The notes: generated by a model from the sequence alone, not told the origin. Counted from the stretch's first letter, positions 44,774 to 53,830 are shown. The stretch: 64,000 nucleotides of DNA from Buchananella hordeovulneris (GCF_001907235.1 NZ_MQVS01000005.1:1-64000), one strand, 5' to 3'. Made by a program: numbers and translations.

Positions 44774-46061
44774 GATTTTCGATGCTCTGCTAGAGAGCCT
44801 TAAACTAGGAAAGAAGGCTTCGAAGATTACCTCGCGGCGGGACGAGATCGTCAAGGTGCTAAACAAGGACTTCCGGTCCAAAGACGACTGCACCGACTTC
44901 AAACTTATGGTCGGATCGTTCGGTCGTCGCACAGCGATCAAGGGCGTGTCTGATCTCGATATGATCTACGTCCTCCCGGCTGGGATCCGCGATGACTATG
45001 CCGGTGAGTCGGGGCCCCGCAGGATGCTCAATAGGGTCCGCGACGATCTTAAGGCAAGATACCCGAACACGGATATCTGCGTCGACCAATGTGTCGTTCG
45101 GGTACAGTTCGTATCAGATGCCTTCAAGTTCGAGGTTCAGCCTGCCTTTGAGAACAGTGACGGCAGTTTCAGCTACCCGGACACAAAGTTCGGGGGATGG
45201 AAGCTTACGAAGCCTCGTGAGGAAATTGAGGCGACCAAAGAGTTAAACGATCGAACCTCGAAGAACATGAGATGTCTTGCTCGGATGGTAAGAGCATGGA
45301 AAAACGCCAGCGGTGTAAGTATGGGCGGTCTGCTCATAGACACGCTGGTTAGCAATTTTTTCGAGCGTGATTCAGAGTATGATCGGATAGGTACTGAATC
45401 GTATGGCAGGATGATGTGCGACTTTTTTGAATTTCTCAAAGATGAGCCCGAGAAAGATTACTATCTCGCGCTTGGTAGTCGACAGCGTGTCTATGTTAAG
45501 AAGAAGTTCCAATCGAAAGCTGCGAAGGCATACATTCGCTGTGTCGAGGCAATTGCTCTCGAAGGGAAACCCGATGCGAACAAAAAGTGGCGCGAGGTGT
45601 TCGGTCCCTCGGTCCCGCTCGCGACGAGTCCCAGGGAGTCGTTTGGATCCTTCAGAGATACCGAGGAGTTCATTGAGGACTATTTTGCGGTCGAGATTAC
45701 GGAGTCGGTGTCGATTGACTGCAAGGTTACGCAGGACGGATTTCGGCCGACATGGCTTCGAATGATGCTCAAGGAAGGCGTGCCACTCCTAGCTGACAAG
45801 AGTCTGCGTTTTTTGATTACAGACTGCTCAGTGGAGAAGCCCTATAAACTGAAGTGGAAGGTGCTTAACGTGGGCCCGGAGGCTGAGAAGCGTGACATGG
45901 TGCGAGGTCAAATCATCAGTTCAATCAGTCAAAGGGAGCATATTGAGCGCTCTCATTTCAAGGGCGAGCACTTCGTTGAATGCTTCGTTGTGAAGGATGG
46001 TGTGGTGGTAGCCCGAGACCGAATTGAGGTTCCGATCAGCAACACTTTGTTGGAGCGATGA
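44760..46061 (+). CDS. SMODS nucleotidyltransferase (CD-NTase-like) with AGS-C-type sensor
   Basis: 433 residues. Polymerase-beta core motif GSFGRRTAI at 52-60, then DLD with carboxylates at 65 and 67, and a third acidic residue in FKFEVQPAF (E125). The helical C-terminal half of the catalytic domain follows. From about residue 340 the segment LRFLITDCSVEKPYKLKWKVLNVGPEAEK...RGQI and GEHFVECFV matches the AGS-C sensor domain. Likely makes a cyclic oligonucleotide on phage infection that opens the SLATT channel and kills the cell. Confidence 0.82.
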   Translation: METSEIFDALLESLKLGKKASKITSRRDEIVKVLNKDFRSKDDCTDFKLMVGSFGRRTAIKGVSDLDMIYVLPAGIRDDYAGESGPRRMLNRVRDDLKARYPNTDICVDQCVVRVQFVSDAFKFEVQPAFENSDGSFSYPDTKFGGWKLTKPREEIEATKELNDRTSKNMRCLARMVRAWKNASGVSMGGLLIDTLVSNFFERDSEYDRIGTESYGRMMCDFFEFLKDEPEKDYYLALGSRQRVYVKKKFQSKAAKAYIRCVEAIALEGKPDANKKWREVFGPSVPLATSPRESFGSFRDTEEFIEDYFAVEITESVSIDCKVTQDGFRPTWLRMMLKEGVPLLADKSLRFLITDCSVEKPYKLKWKVLNVGPEAEKRDMVRGQIISSISQREHIERSHFKGEHFVECFVVKDGVVVARDRIEVPISNTLLER

Positions 46062-46264
46062 CGGTGCTGTGATGGTTGCTTGTAGGGCCTTCGGTGTTAT
46101 TGGGCTGGAGATATAGGCGTTTCCATGGCTTTCTGCTCCGGTTAGCGATGCTGATTTGAAGGGCATGGGTACTTTTCGGTCGCGCGGACGAAGCCCATCG
46201 GCTGACAAGGGACAGCAATTCGCCAATCACTAACGAGTTCGGCCTGTTCCTTTGTATTCGCTCC

Positions 46265-46300
46265 TTCGCCCCGGCCCGGTTTATCTCGGGCCGGGGCGAA
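46265..46300 (-). terminator. Terminator of the permease-prefix gene
   Basis: TTCGCCCCGGCCCG (46265-46278) pairs exactly with 46287-46300 over an 8-base loop. It lies immediately downstream of the stop at 46305 on the minus strand; the right boundary of the island lies between it and the CD-NTase stop. Confidence 0.75.
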
Positions 46301-46304
46301 GCTG

Positions 46305-47627
46305 TCACTGGAAGTTGAAGATCGGCGGGAAGACGATGGCCACGATCAGCCCCCAGGTGGCCAGCACCGGCAAGGCAAGGGCCTGCCAACGTTCCAGGCG
46401 CACGGCGGGCTTGCCATTGACCAAGCCGAAGTAGTGGTAGACGGACCCGACCAGGTGGACTAGCAGCACCAGGTTCAGGCCGAGGGTAGCCAGCCGGTTC
46501 GGGGTGATGTCGAACTCGGCGATGCGCGCCCCGAGCGTCCACAACATCGCCAGGTCGACGAGGACCGCCGCGCAGACAAGAGTCAACTGCAGCCAGTCCA
46601 GGGGGCGGGGCGGCGCCCCCGTCGGCCGGGCGGAGACGGTGAACAACACCACCGCACCGATGACGATCAACAGCAAGTCGACGATGGTGAGCAGTTCGCG
46701 ATTGAATTCGGAAGAGCCGCCGACCATCGCCAGCAGGGAAGCCACGGCCACCAGGGTGAGGATGGGGGTGAAGACGGTCGTCAGCACGGGAGCAATGTTC
46801 TCCATCGCCGCCTTCTTCCGTTCCACCAGCCAGGCGGAGACAAACAGCGCCCCGACAGCGCCGAAGATGACTATTTCCAAAGATGGGTCTCCACCTGCTC
46901 CCGACAGCGCCAGGACGCCGAGCAGCAGCGCCAGGCATACGCCCCCGCCGAGCGCGATGAGGACGTAGTAGATGAAGCCCTCGCCGACGAACCGCACCCA
47001 GTCCAGCCAGGCGTCCAGATTGCGCCAGCGGCGCCCCAGCTGCGCGAAACCGGTCAGGGCGACCAGAAAGACGGGCAGAAACAGGGCCGACAGGGCGAGG
47101 CTCTGCGAGTTGGTGGCGAGCGGATAGAGATTGACCAGGCCGGTGGTGAGGGCGAACCCGCCACCGAGCAGCAACAGTCCAAGCCGGTCGCGGGTCGCGG
47201 CCGTGGCGACCAGATAGATCGCCACGATCGCTAAGACCAGCGGAACGATCAGTAGCGCGTAGAACCGGTCGATGCCCGGGATCGCCATCGAAGTGGGCAG
47301 CCAGGCGAACAGCCCCGCGACCAAGCCGAGGCCGATCGCCAGTGGCAGGTGCCAGGATTGCTCCTGGCTGGCGGCGGGCAGCTGCTGCCAGGCGCGATCG
47401 GGGTGGGCGGTGAGGTACTCCGCCGACAACGCCCGGGCGGCCCCAAGGCGGTTTTCGGCGATCAAGAACGCCTCGGGTGGGGTCAGCGGCAGGCTCGCTA
47501 GTCGCTGGTACTCGGAGAGCAGGTGGTCTTCTAGCTCGTCGATGTCTTCGCGGGTTAGGCCGCGGTTGGCGGCCATCCGTTCGCGCCAATGGCGCAATTG
47601 GGGAGAGATGGCAGCAATGGTGGACAT
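46305..47627 (-). CDS. Permease prefix domain 1 membrane protein
   Basis: 440 residues. The N-terminal ~90 residues (ISPQLRHWRERMAANRGLTREDIDELEDHLLSEYQRL...FLIAENRLG) form the permease prefix domain 1, a soluble helical element also found at the start of some ABC permeases. Then about ten hydrophobic helices. These proteins are nearly always coupled to PadR regulators, as here: the start overlaps the padR stop by one base (TAATG). Function unknown. Confidence 0.8.
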   Translation of the reverse strand: MSTIAAISPQLRHWRERMAANRGLTREDIDELEDHLLSEYQRLASLPLTPPEAFLIAENRLGAARALSAEYLTAHPDRAWQQLPAASQEQSWHLPLAIGLGLVAGLFAWLPTSMAIPGIDRFYALLIVPLVLAIVAIYLVATAATRDRLGLLLLGGGFALTTGLVNLYPLATNSQSLALSALFLPVFLVALTGFAQLGRRWRNLDAWLDWVRFVGEGFIYYVLIALGGGVCLALLLGVLALSGAGGDPSLEIVIFGAVGALFVSAWLVERKKAAMENIAPVLTTVFTPILTLVAVASLLAMVGGSSEFNRELLTIVDLLLIVIGAVVLFTVSARPTGAPPRPLDWLQLTLVCAAVLVDLAMLWTLGARIAEFDITPNRLATLGLNLVLLVHLVGSVYHYFGLVNGKPAVRLERWQALALPVLATWGLIVAIVFPPIFNFQ

Positions 47628-47992
47628 TATTTCTCCTCAAAGGGACGGGGCGGCAGGAGGCCCTGCAGGGTTTGGTTGACGCTGTTGAGTGCGGCGGCTT
47701 GCCGGTGCAACTCGGTGCGCCCTGCCGTCGTTATGCCGTAGTACTTGCGGCGGCGCCCGCTGTCCCCCTCCCCCCCCCCCCCCCCCCCCCCCCCCCAGCG
47801 GGCGGCGACGAGACCTTGTCGCTGCAACCGATGGAGAAGGGGGTAGAGCATGCCCTCGCTCCAGTCGAGGACTCCGCCAGAGGTTTCTTTGATGCGGCGC
47901 AGGATCGAGTATCCGTAGTCTTCGCCGCGGGCGAGCACCCCCAGCACAATGGGGGTGGCGGCAGCCGCCACCAGGTCTTTGCTGACGCGCAT
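47627..47992 (-). CDS. PadR family regulator with homopolymer-encoded poly-Gly wing
   Basis: 121 residues. Winged-helix domain AAAATPIVLGVLARGEDYGYSILRRIKETSGGVLDWSEGMLYPLLHRLQRQGLVAARW, then a run of glycines, then GRRRKYYGITTAGRTEL. The glycines are encoded by 27 consecutive C on the plus strand (47770-47796), exactly where other PadR proteins have a short wing turn. The present length keeps the frame; any change not divisible by three would remove the C-terminus and silence the regulator. Two matching dyads precede it. Confidence 0.85.
   Translation of the reverse strand: MRVSKDLVAAAATPIVLGVLARGEDYGYSILRRIKETSGGVLDWSEGMLYPLLHRLQRQGLVAARWGGGGGGGGEGDSGRRRKYYGITTAGRTELHRQAAALNSVNQTLQGLLPPRPFEEK
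47770..47796. repeat. Homopolymer of 27 C inside padR
   Basis: C27 on the plus strand (G27 on the coding strand). Its length may be mis-called in assembly. Longest homopolymer in the window by far; see findings. Confidence 0.9.
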
Positions 47993-48004
47993 CGCACCCC
48001 CTTG

Positions 48005-48046
48005 CCTAGTTCTGCTAGGTATGAAGATTAGCCTAGAGGTGCTAGG
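48005..48046. promoter_or_regulatory. Two 15-bp PadR operators
   Basis: CCTAGTTCTGCTAGG (48005-48019) and CCTAGAGGTGCTAGG (48032-48046) share the dyad CCTAG-N5-CTAGG and lie 27 bases apart, ending 13 bases before the padR start. PadR proteins usually repress their own promoter at such dyads. Confidence 0.75.
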
Positions 48047-48067
48047 TAAAACCCGGGATCGGCACCC

Positions 48068-49209
48068 CTATTGCGCCCCCAGGCTCGCCCCTAGGCGCCG
48101 CGCCTTGGCCGCCTGCTCCCGCACCTGCGTGGTGAGCAGGTAGCCGAACCCCTGGGCCTCGATCCGGGCCACCAGCCCCGGAACATCAGTGTGCAGCGCC
48201 TTGGCCGCCTGCCCCAGGTGCCAGGCGTGGTCGCTGAGGGTTGCCAACAGGTGCGCCCGCCGGGTCTGCAGCGCCGAGAGCCGATAGGTCTTGGCGTACA
48301 GCAGTTCGCCGTCGTCCCGCACCAACCGTTCGCCCACGTGGTTGACTCGCGCCGGATCCAGATCGGTAATAAATCGCTCCAAACGCAGCGGGCCCGGCTG
48401 ATAGACGACCTCCGCCCGGAGGTCCCGTGCCAGCCAATCACCGAACATCGTGTGCTGCGTGAACTCTGCCCAATCGCGGCGCATGAGCGCCAGCGCCTCG
48501 CGCAACTCCGGCAGGTCCCGGCTCGCCCCGAAGTAACCGGTGGCCTCCACGCGGCCGAGCTCCCCTCCTTCGGCGGCGTACATGAGCAGCAGCTCGCCGT
48601 ACAAATCGGTCAGGAGCGTGTGATGCAGCGCCCGGTAATCATCCGGATGCGGCACCACAAACAGGGACGCAAACTCGTCGGCCACAAACACTGCCATCCC
48701 CACTTGCCCGCGGTGCAGCTCGAAGGTACGCAAGGCGTCGGCAAAGCCCGGCAACGCGGCCCCCAGCCACGCTGACTCGCTTCGCTGCACCAGCTCGTGC
48801 CGCACGAAACAGTCCGACAACTCCGGCCAGTGCATCGTCGGCGGGGCAAAGCCCACCGCCAGCAACCCCTCCAAGGCCAGTGCCAGCGGCAGGAAACGCA
48901 ACCCATCCGCATCCCGCTCGCGCAGCTTGCGCACGTCCGCCACACCTGCCGGTCTGCCGCCTCGCCGCGGCGCACCTGCGCCCCCACCAGCGTGCCCCAG
49001 CGCAGGTGCAGCGCGTGCGGCACGACGGTCCAAAACTCGCGTTGCCGCCCTGTAGAGACGTGCACTGGTCCGGTGAGCAACTCGCGGGCCAGCCGCACAT
49101 CCTCACACGGTGCCACCCGCACCAGCGGCACCAGACGAAACGCCCCCCACACCTGCGCCGGGGCGATATCCAAACCCGTGAGCGCAAACGGGGCCGCAGG
49201 CTTAAACAT
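48068..49209 (-). pseudogene. ARPP-2-like protein, frameshifted
   Basis: The N-terminal frame starts at ATG 49209 (GGAGG upstream) and reads FALTGLDIAPAQVWGAFRLVPLVRVAPCEDVRLARELLTGPVHVS, which looks like the ARPP-2 domain of poorly known conflict-associated genes. Near 48955 the frame breaks; the rest continues in another frame (GVADVRKLRERDADGLRFLPLALALEG... to GASLGAQ at 48068). One lost or extra base would unite the two. Combined ~380 residues. Overlaps the VWA gene by 8 bases. Confidence 0.6.
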
Positions 49210-50596
49210 CGACACCTCCCAGGAAGCGGCGGGTCGCCCCCGCCAGATGCTCCTTCAACTCGGCCAGCGTCGTCGTGGCGGCGGCGTAGGCGGCAAAATG
49301 CAGGACCAACGGCAGCTCCTCCGCCGCCCGCAAACCGAGGGCAGGCAAAGCCGGGCTGAGGCTGCGCACCGCCAACAGGTCGGGGTCGAAAACCGGATTC
49401 AGATGGATCACCCGCACCTGCGGACACAGCTTCGCCACCGCCGCCAGGGCGGCCGCGAACGCCCCCGGCGGGTCGTTTTCCACCCCGTCCGAAACAACGA
49501 CGACGGTCCGCGCGCCCGCCGCGAGCGCGTCCAGCAGACGCTCGGTCAGGTTCGTCTGCCCGGCCGCCACCGGCATCGGCCCCGGATGCGGGTGCGTCCA
49601 CAGGGCGATGTAGTCGGTGCAGGCCGCGCGCAGCACCGCGTCCACGGACCAGGCCACCGCCAGCGGGTGGCGACGCCGCTCGCGCGAACCGGAGGCAGAG
49701 TAGGAGTTGTCCAGCACGGCCGCCACCGGGCCCGGCAAGGGCAGCGGGCCCGAGCGTGCCAGCAGGGCGGCAGCCGAGGCCGCCAACCAACCCAGCTGGG
49801 TCTCCGTCGGCTCCGGCAAGGACAGCAGGTAGGCGGCAATCTCGGTGGGGGACAGGCGCTCGGCCCGGAGCTGTGGACTGGCGGCCTCGGTGAGGCGGGC
49901 GTCGGCCCGCAGCCGTTCGCGATCCGTCAGACTGGCCGCAGTACGAGCATCGCGCTCAGCCACCGCTATCCCATGCTGGGCGGCAAACCCGGCCGCCACC
50001 GAAGCAGGCAACCGCAAGGCCGCCTGGCGGCTGTAGCGCGCCTGCCGATACGTCTCGAACAGCTCGGTAGTAAACGGATGCGGCAACTTGGTAAACAGGA
50101 ACTCCGGTAACTCCCCGGGCAGGCGCAGATGCGTATGGCGGGCCGCCGCCGCGACCTTCCGTCGGTATTTCACCGCCTGAAACTCTGGCTCCGGATGATC
50201 CGCCAAATAGTCCCGCACCAGCGCCCGGGTGCGCCGATTGTTTATGCGTTCCCGCTGCAGGCGGCGCGCCAGCTTCCAAAACCGCGGCGGCGGCAGAGCC
50301 CGAACAGCCGCCCGCACCAGCGCGTTTTCTTCCTCCCGGAAGTCGGCCGGGGTCTGACGGCCGGTGGCCAACAGGCGGAAGACAATCTCGGCGGCGTTGA
50401 AATCGTTGATGCCCGCCGCGAGCAGGCGGGCGTAGACCCGCCGGTAGTTCCCGCACACGTACTCGTGGAGAAACGCCATGGTCAGGTGTTGCTCACTGGC
50501 CGAGTGATAAAACTCGGCCTGCCCGGTCGATACGAACGCCGCGTTCAAAAACTGCAGGAGATCCTCGCGAGCCACCACTTCGGCGCGCTGCACCAT
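49202..50596 (-). CDS. VWA-like domain protein, TROVE/Ro60-like layout
   Basis: 464 residues. A helical N-terminal part (about 1-280) with repeated short helices, including FRLLATGRQTPADFREEENALVRAAV and ERINNRRTRALVRDYLADHPEPEF. Then a VWA-like domain with VLDNSYSASGS near residue 294, a D-x-S-x-S metal-binding start, and VVVSDGVENDPPG. The layout of a helical ring domain joined to VWA resembles TROVE/Ro60 RNA-binding proteins. Upstream partner of the ARPP-2-like gene. Confidence 0.7.
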   Translation of the reverse strand: MVQRAEVVAREDLLQFLNAAFVSTGQAEFYHSASEQHLTMAFLHEYVCGNYRRVYARLLAAGINDFNAAEIVFRLLATGRQTPADFREEENALVRAAVRALPPPRFWKLARRLQRERINNRRTRALVRDYLADHPEPEFQAVKYRRKVAAAARHTHLRLPGELPEFLFTKLPHPFTTELFETYRQARYSRQAALRLPASVAAGFAAQHGIAVAERDARTAASLTDRERLRADARLTEAASPQLRAERLSPTEIAAYLLSLPEPTETQLGWLAASAAALLARSGPLPLPGPVAAVLDNSYSASGSRERRRHPLAVAWSVDAVLRAACTDYIALWTHPHPGPMPVAAGQTNLTERLLDALAAGARTVVVVSDGVENDPPGAFAAALAAVAKLCPQVRVIHLNPVFDPDLLAVRSLSPALPALGLRAAEELPLVLHFAAYAAATTTLAELKEHLAGATRRFLGGVDV

Positions 50597-50929
50597 GCCT
50601 CCTTGCTGCTATCTAGGGGCCCGGGGAAGAGCGGGGTGATGCGGAAACTAATCCTTTTACAGAGGAGGCTCGGGAATCACCCCAGAGTCCCACGGGCGCA
50701 AACAGCCTACTGGAAGCGGCCGCGGGGCCGAGTGGAATGTTGGCGCGGGCAGGGCAACACGGGGCAGATTCGAGCCTGCCGCCCCCGGTGGGTGGCGCGC
50801 CTCGGCCTGCAGGCCGAGGCCCCATCGGTAGCGGGTGCGCTGGTCCTTTGCGGATCCACAGGGCGGCCTCTGTCCCCAACAGGAAGGGGGGTGGTTGTCT
50901 ACCTGGCCGGAGCCCGCCAGAGTCTCCCA
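50597..50929 (+). other. Intergenic region with a 22-bp palindrome
   Basis: About 330 bases with no gene I can support. 50799-50820 is a perfect palindrome: GCCTCGGCCTG joined directly to its complement. The plus-strand frame of the next gene is open here but has no start or similarity before 50930. Confidence 0.5.
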
Positions 50930-51925
50930 ATGGAGATCACCGAAGAACACCTGGTGTTTAGCGGCCCCCACAGGCGGACTCGTGGGGCCGCACAAGGCGG
51001 GGATAACGTCGTGCGGCGCGGCGTGCGCTTGCGCACCGACCTGCTAGACGACCAGCCTGCCTGGCGCCAAGCCCGGCGGGCCGCGGAAGCTCGTGTGCTG
51101 GCCACCGCACTCGCGGGCCCGCGGGACGTCGTATTTGCGGGGCAGTCGGCGTTGTTGCTATGGAATGTCGACCTGTGGCAGTCCAACCCCGACGTCGAGG
51201 TGCGCCTCCCGTGCGCCGAAAAAGGGCCGGTGTTCCCAGCCCTGACTATCGGTGCCACCACAGTGCCCGCCGTGCGACAGCGGCAAGTGTGGTGGAGGGC
51301 CAACGGTCTACCGGAGGAACGGGAGGGAGTCATGGCGGATTCGCTGGTGGATGCCGCGTTGATCGCGGCCCTGCGGCTGGCCCCCATGCAGGCCGCGGTC
51401 GCGGTGGCCGGAGCCATGCGAAGGCTAGTGGATTACCGGCGGCACACACCGCAGGTGGCGACACGCACGGTGCAGACGCGGGCGCTGCTGACGAGTCACC
51501 TGGCGGAACGAGGGGACAGACATGGGCAGCTGCGGGCCCGGCAGCTGGTGCGGGTAGTCGACCCCGCTTGCGAAACAGTGGGGGAGCGGGCCCTGCACTG
51601 GCTGCTGTGCACGCTCCTGCCGCAGCCGCCCAGCGCACAGCTTGAGGTGAACGCGGAAGGGAGGCAGTTCTTCCTCGATCTGGCCATCCCGGAGCGGCAG
51701 TTGGCCATCGAGTTCGATGGGGTGAGCAAGCTGGGGCAAACTCCAGCGGCATTTCAGGCAGCCAAACGTGACTGGGTTGAGCGCCAGGCGATCATCTCGC
51801 GTGCGGGCTGGCGGGTGCTGCGGGTGGCATGGCGAGACCTGCTGGCGCTCGAGCAGCTCCGACGGACCTTGAGGCATCAACTCCAGCTCTCGCCCACGCA
51901 GCGTGGGTGTCTGCCGTGGGGGTGA
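50930..51925 (+). CDS. DUF559-like nuclease-fold protein
   Basis: 331 residues from ATG 50930. The N-terminal half is rich in Arg, Ala and Leu and resembles the DNA-binding part of AbiEi-type or DUF559 proteins. The C-terminal part (FFLDLAIPERQLAIEFDGVSKL ... KRDWVERQAIISRAGWRVLRVAWRDL) matches the very-short-patch-repair-like DUF559 fold: D-L-A and E-F-D-G strands of a PD-(D/E)xK enzyme. Often found in actinobacteria near mobile or defence genes; activity unproven. Confidence 0.75.
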   Translation: MEITEEHLVFSGPHRRTRGAAQGGDNVVRRGVRLRTDLLDDQPAWRQARRAAEARVLATALAGPRDVVFAGQSALLLWNVDLWQSNPDVEVRLPCAEKGPVFPALTIGATTVPAVRQRQVWWRANGLPEEREGVMADSLVDAALIAALRLAPMQAAVAVAGAMRRLVDYRRHTPQVATRTVQTRALLTSHLAERGDRHGQLRARQLVRVVDPACETVGERALHWLLCTLLPQPPSAQLEVNAEGRQFFLDLAIPERQLAIEFDGVSKLGQTPAAFQAAKRDWVERQAIISRAGWRVLRVAWRDLLALEQLRRTLRHQLQLSPTQRGCLPWG

Positions 51926-52608
51926 GTGGTGGCCATCATGACCGTGTTGCACCGTCATGCTCTTAGTGCACCGTCATGTTCTTGTGTCACCATCATGCTC
52001 TTAGTGCACCGTCATACCCTTATTTCAGGGTTTTAAGGACATGATGGTGCCGCAAGGGCATGGTGGTGCCACAACCACATGACGGTGCCACCCACAAGGG
52101 CATGATGGTGCCACAGCCACATGAAGTTGACACCCACAACCGCATGGCGGTGACACAGTCACATGATGGTGGCGGGCTGAGAGCCTTGTAAGCAGCCCTA
52201 GGCATGATGACCACAGGAGGGGCGGGCACGACCTCGCGCACACCCCGGGCAATGTTTGGCTGCGGGCTAGGCCACCACGCCGCCCTTCGCCCACCATCAT
52301 GTCCTTAGCGCACCGTCATGTTCTTAGTGCACCGTCATGCCCTTATTTCAGGGTTTTAAGGACATGATGGTGCCGCAAGGGCATGGTGGTGACACAACCA
52401 CATGACGGTGCCGCCCACAACAACTTGACCGTGCCACAACCACATGACGGTGCCACCCACAACAACCTGACCGTGCCGGGCAGAAGGTAAGCACCGACCC
52501 CGGGCAGCGCTCCCGGTCACGTGGTTCCATCCGGCTGTGCCACATTCGCACCAGGTGGGTAGATCGGGCACACTGGGGGTTGGCACTCATCCAAGGACGG
52601 AGACGCAC
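51926..52608 (+). repeat. Field of inverted 19-23 bp units, two copies
   Basis: Left of each centre, units of the form GCACCGTCATGxxCTTA repeat (about 51947-52020 and 52292-52350). Right of each centre the reverse complement (TAAGGxCATGATGGTGC and relatives) repeats up to seven times (52035-52172 and 52358-52478). The centres (...CCTTATTTCAGGGTTTTAAGGACATG...) are identical. No spacers, no cas genes and no open frame of a recognisable protein. See findings. Confidence 0.75.
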
Positions 52609-53349
52609 GTGATTAAGCTCGGCATCATCAACGCTACGGCCTCCTCGGCTCGCCGCGGCACCCCCATTGCAGACTGGGTAGAGGCGGTGGCCCGGCGGTG
52701 CGGGGCGTTCGCGGTCCAGCGCATCAACCTGTGGGAGGTTGATCTGCCGCTGTTTGATGAAGCCGAGTTGCCCCGTCTGCGCACCTACCGACAGCCGCAC
52801 ACGCTGGCGTGGAGCGAACAGGTCGATGCGCTGGACGCCTTCATCATTGTGATGCCGGAGTACAACCGTGGCTACCCAGCGATCCTGAAGAATGCCATCG
52901 ACTACCTCGCCCAAGAGTGGGCCTTCAAGCCGGTGGGTATCGTCTCCTACGGCACCACGATGTCCGGGGGGATGCGGGGAGCGCAGGCCCTGATCGACGT
53001 GCTGACAGCGATGCAGATGTACCCGGTGCGGGAACAGGTCGTGGTGCCTTACATGCTCAGTTACCTGGTGGACGACGTCTTCCAGCCCACCGAGGGCATG
53101 CAGCAGGGGGCGGAGGCGATGTGTGAGTCTTTGGTGCGGGCCAACGCGGCCATGCACTTGTTGCGCACCGATCTGGAGGAGGTGGGCGATCAGCAGGGGG
53201 TCGCGCTGCACGACGTGTTCGGTACCCAAACGGTGCCGCACGCGGGGCGGGTGCCGGGAGCCCCGCGCGACGACCGGGAAGCGTGGCGGCAAGCGGGTGG
53301 GGTCGGCCCCGAGTCGGGCAAGTCGGTAGAAACGTTCCGGGACCGCTGA
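52609..53349 (+). CDS. NADPH-dependent FMN reductase family protein
   Basis: 246 residues from GTG 52609, with GGAG upstream. Flavodoxin-like fold: N-terminal LGIINATASSARRGTPIADWV binds the FMN phosphate, and the loop MPEYNRGYPAILKNAIDYL is diagnostic of the NADPH-FMN reductase family (chromate/quinone reductase-like). The C-terminal ~60 residues are an extra helical tail. Cytoplasmic; exact substrate unknown. Confidence 0.85.
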   Translation: MIKLGIINATASSARRGTPIADWVEAVARRCGAFAVQRINLWEVDLPLFDEAELPRLRTYRQPHTLAWSEQVDALDAFIIVMPEYNRGYPAILKNAIDYLAQEWAFKPVGIVSYGTTMSGGMRGAQALIDVLTAMQMYPVREQVVVPYMLSYLVDDVFQPTEGMQQGAEAMCESLVRANAAMHLLRTDLEEVGDQQGVALHDVFGTQTVPHAGRVPGAPRDDREAWRQAGGVGPESGKSVETFRDR

Positions 53350-53532
53350 AAACCCCTCTATCTGACAGGTATGGTGACTTTTGTCAGTAAACTCGGGCGT
53401 GGCGTGTTATTCCCGCCGCGAAATGGGGAAAAATCGCCGTAAATCGTGGATTGGCGCGGAAAGTTTGCGTAGGGTCATCGCGAAACGAGTCGCAGCTCTG
53501 CGGCACGTACCCAGACGAAATGAGGATGGAAT

Positions 53533-53814
53533 ATGTCCGTCAACCGTACCGAGATGGTTGCTGCCATTGCTGACAAGGCCAAGCTGACCAAGGCTCAGGC
53601 TGACGCTGCGCTTGCCGCGTTCCAGGAAGTCATCACCGAGTCGCTCGCCAAGGGTGAGCCGGTCAAGATCACGGGTCTGCTGTCCATTGAGCGCGTCGAG
53701 CGTGCTGCCCGCACCGGTCGCAACCCGCGCACTGGTGAGGAGATCAAGATTCCCGCTGGTTACGGTGTGAAGGTGTCGGCCGGTTCGACCCTGAAGAAGG
53801 CCATCGCTAAGTGA
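53533..53814 (+). CDS. DNA-binding protein HU
   Basis: 93 residues. The complete HU/IHF fold: MSVNRTEMVAAIADKAKLTKAQADAALAAFQEVI, then GLLSIERVERAARTGRNPRTGEEIKIPAGYGVKVSAGSTLKKAI with the DNA-binding beta-arm residues RNPRTGE. A nucleoid-organising protein without the Lys-rich tail seen in mycobacterial HupB. Confidence 0.95.
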   Translation: MSVNRTEMVAAIADKAKLTKAQADAALAAFQEVITESLAKGEPVKITGLLSIERVERAARTGRNPRTGEEIKIPAGYGVKVSAGSTLKKAIAK

Positions 53815-53830
53815 GTTAACTGCTTGCCTC

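Noticed and set aside
41842-46254. Phage-type attachment repeats (attL/attR) of the ssrA 3' end
   Set aside because: I found no convincing copy of the tmRNA 3' end at the right border; only CACTAAC is shared, which is too short.
46036-47640. 534-codon open frame on the minus strand overlapping the permease-prefix gene
   Set aside because: Arg/Pro-rich high-GC shadow of the real gene in another frame; no motifs, and the real frame has membrane helices, a conserved domain and a coupled start.
51926-52500. Possible CRISPR array in the repeat field
   Set aside because: Units are inverted around a centre, 19-23 bp with variable sequence, and have no regular unique spacers; no cas genes are near.
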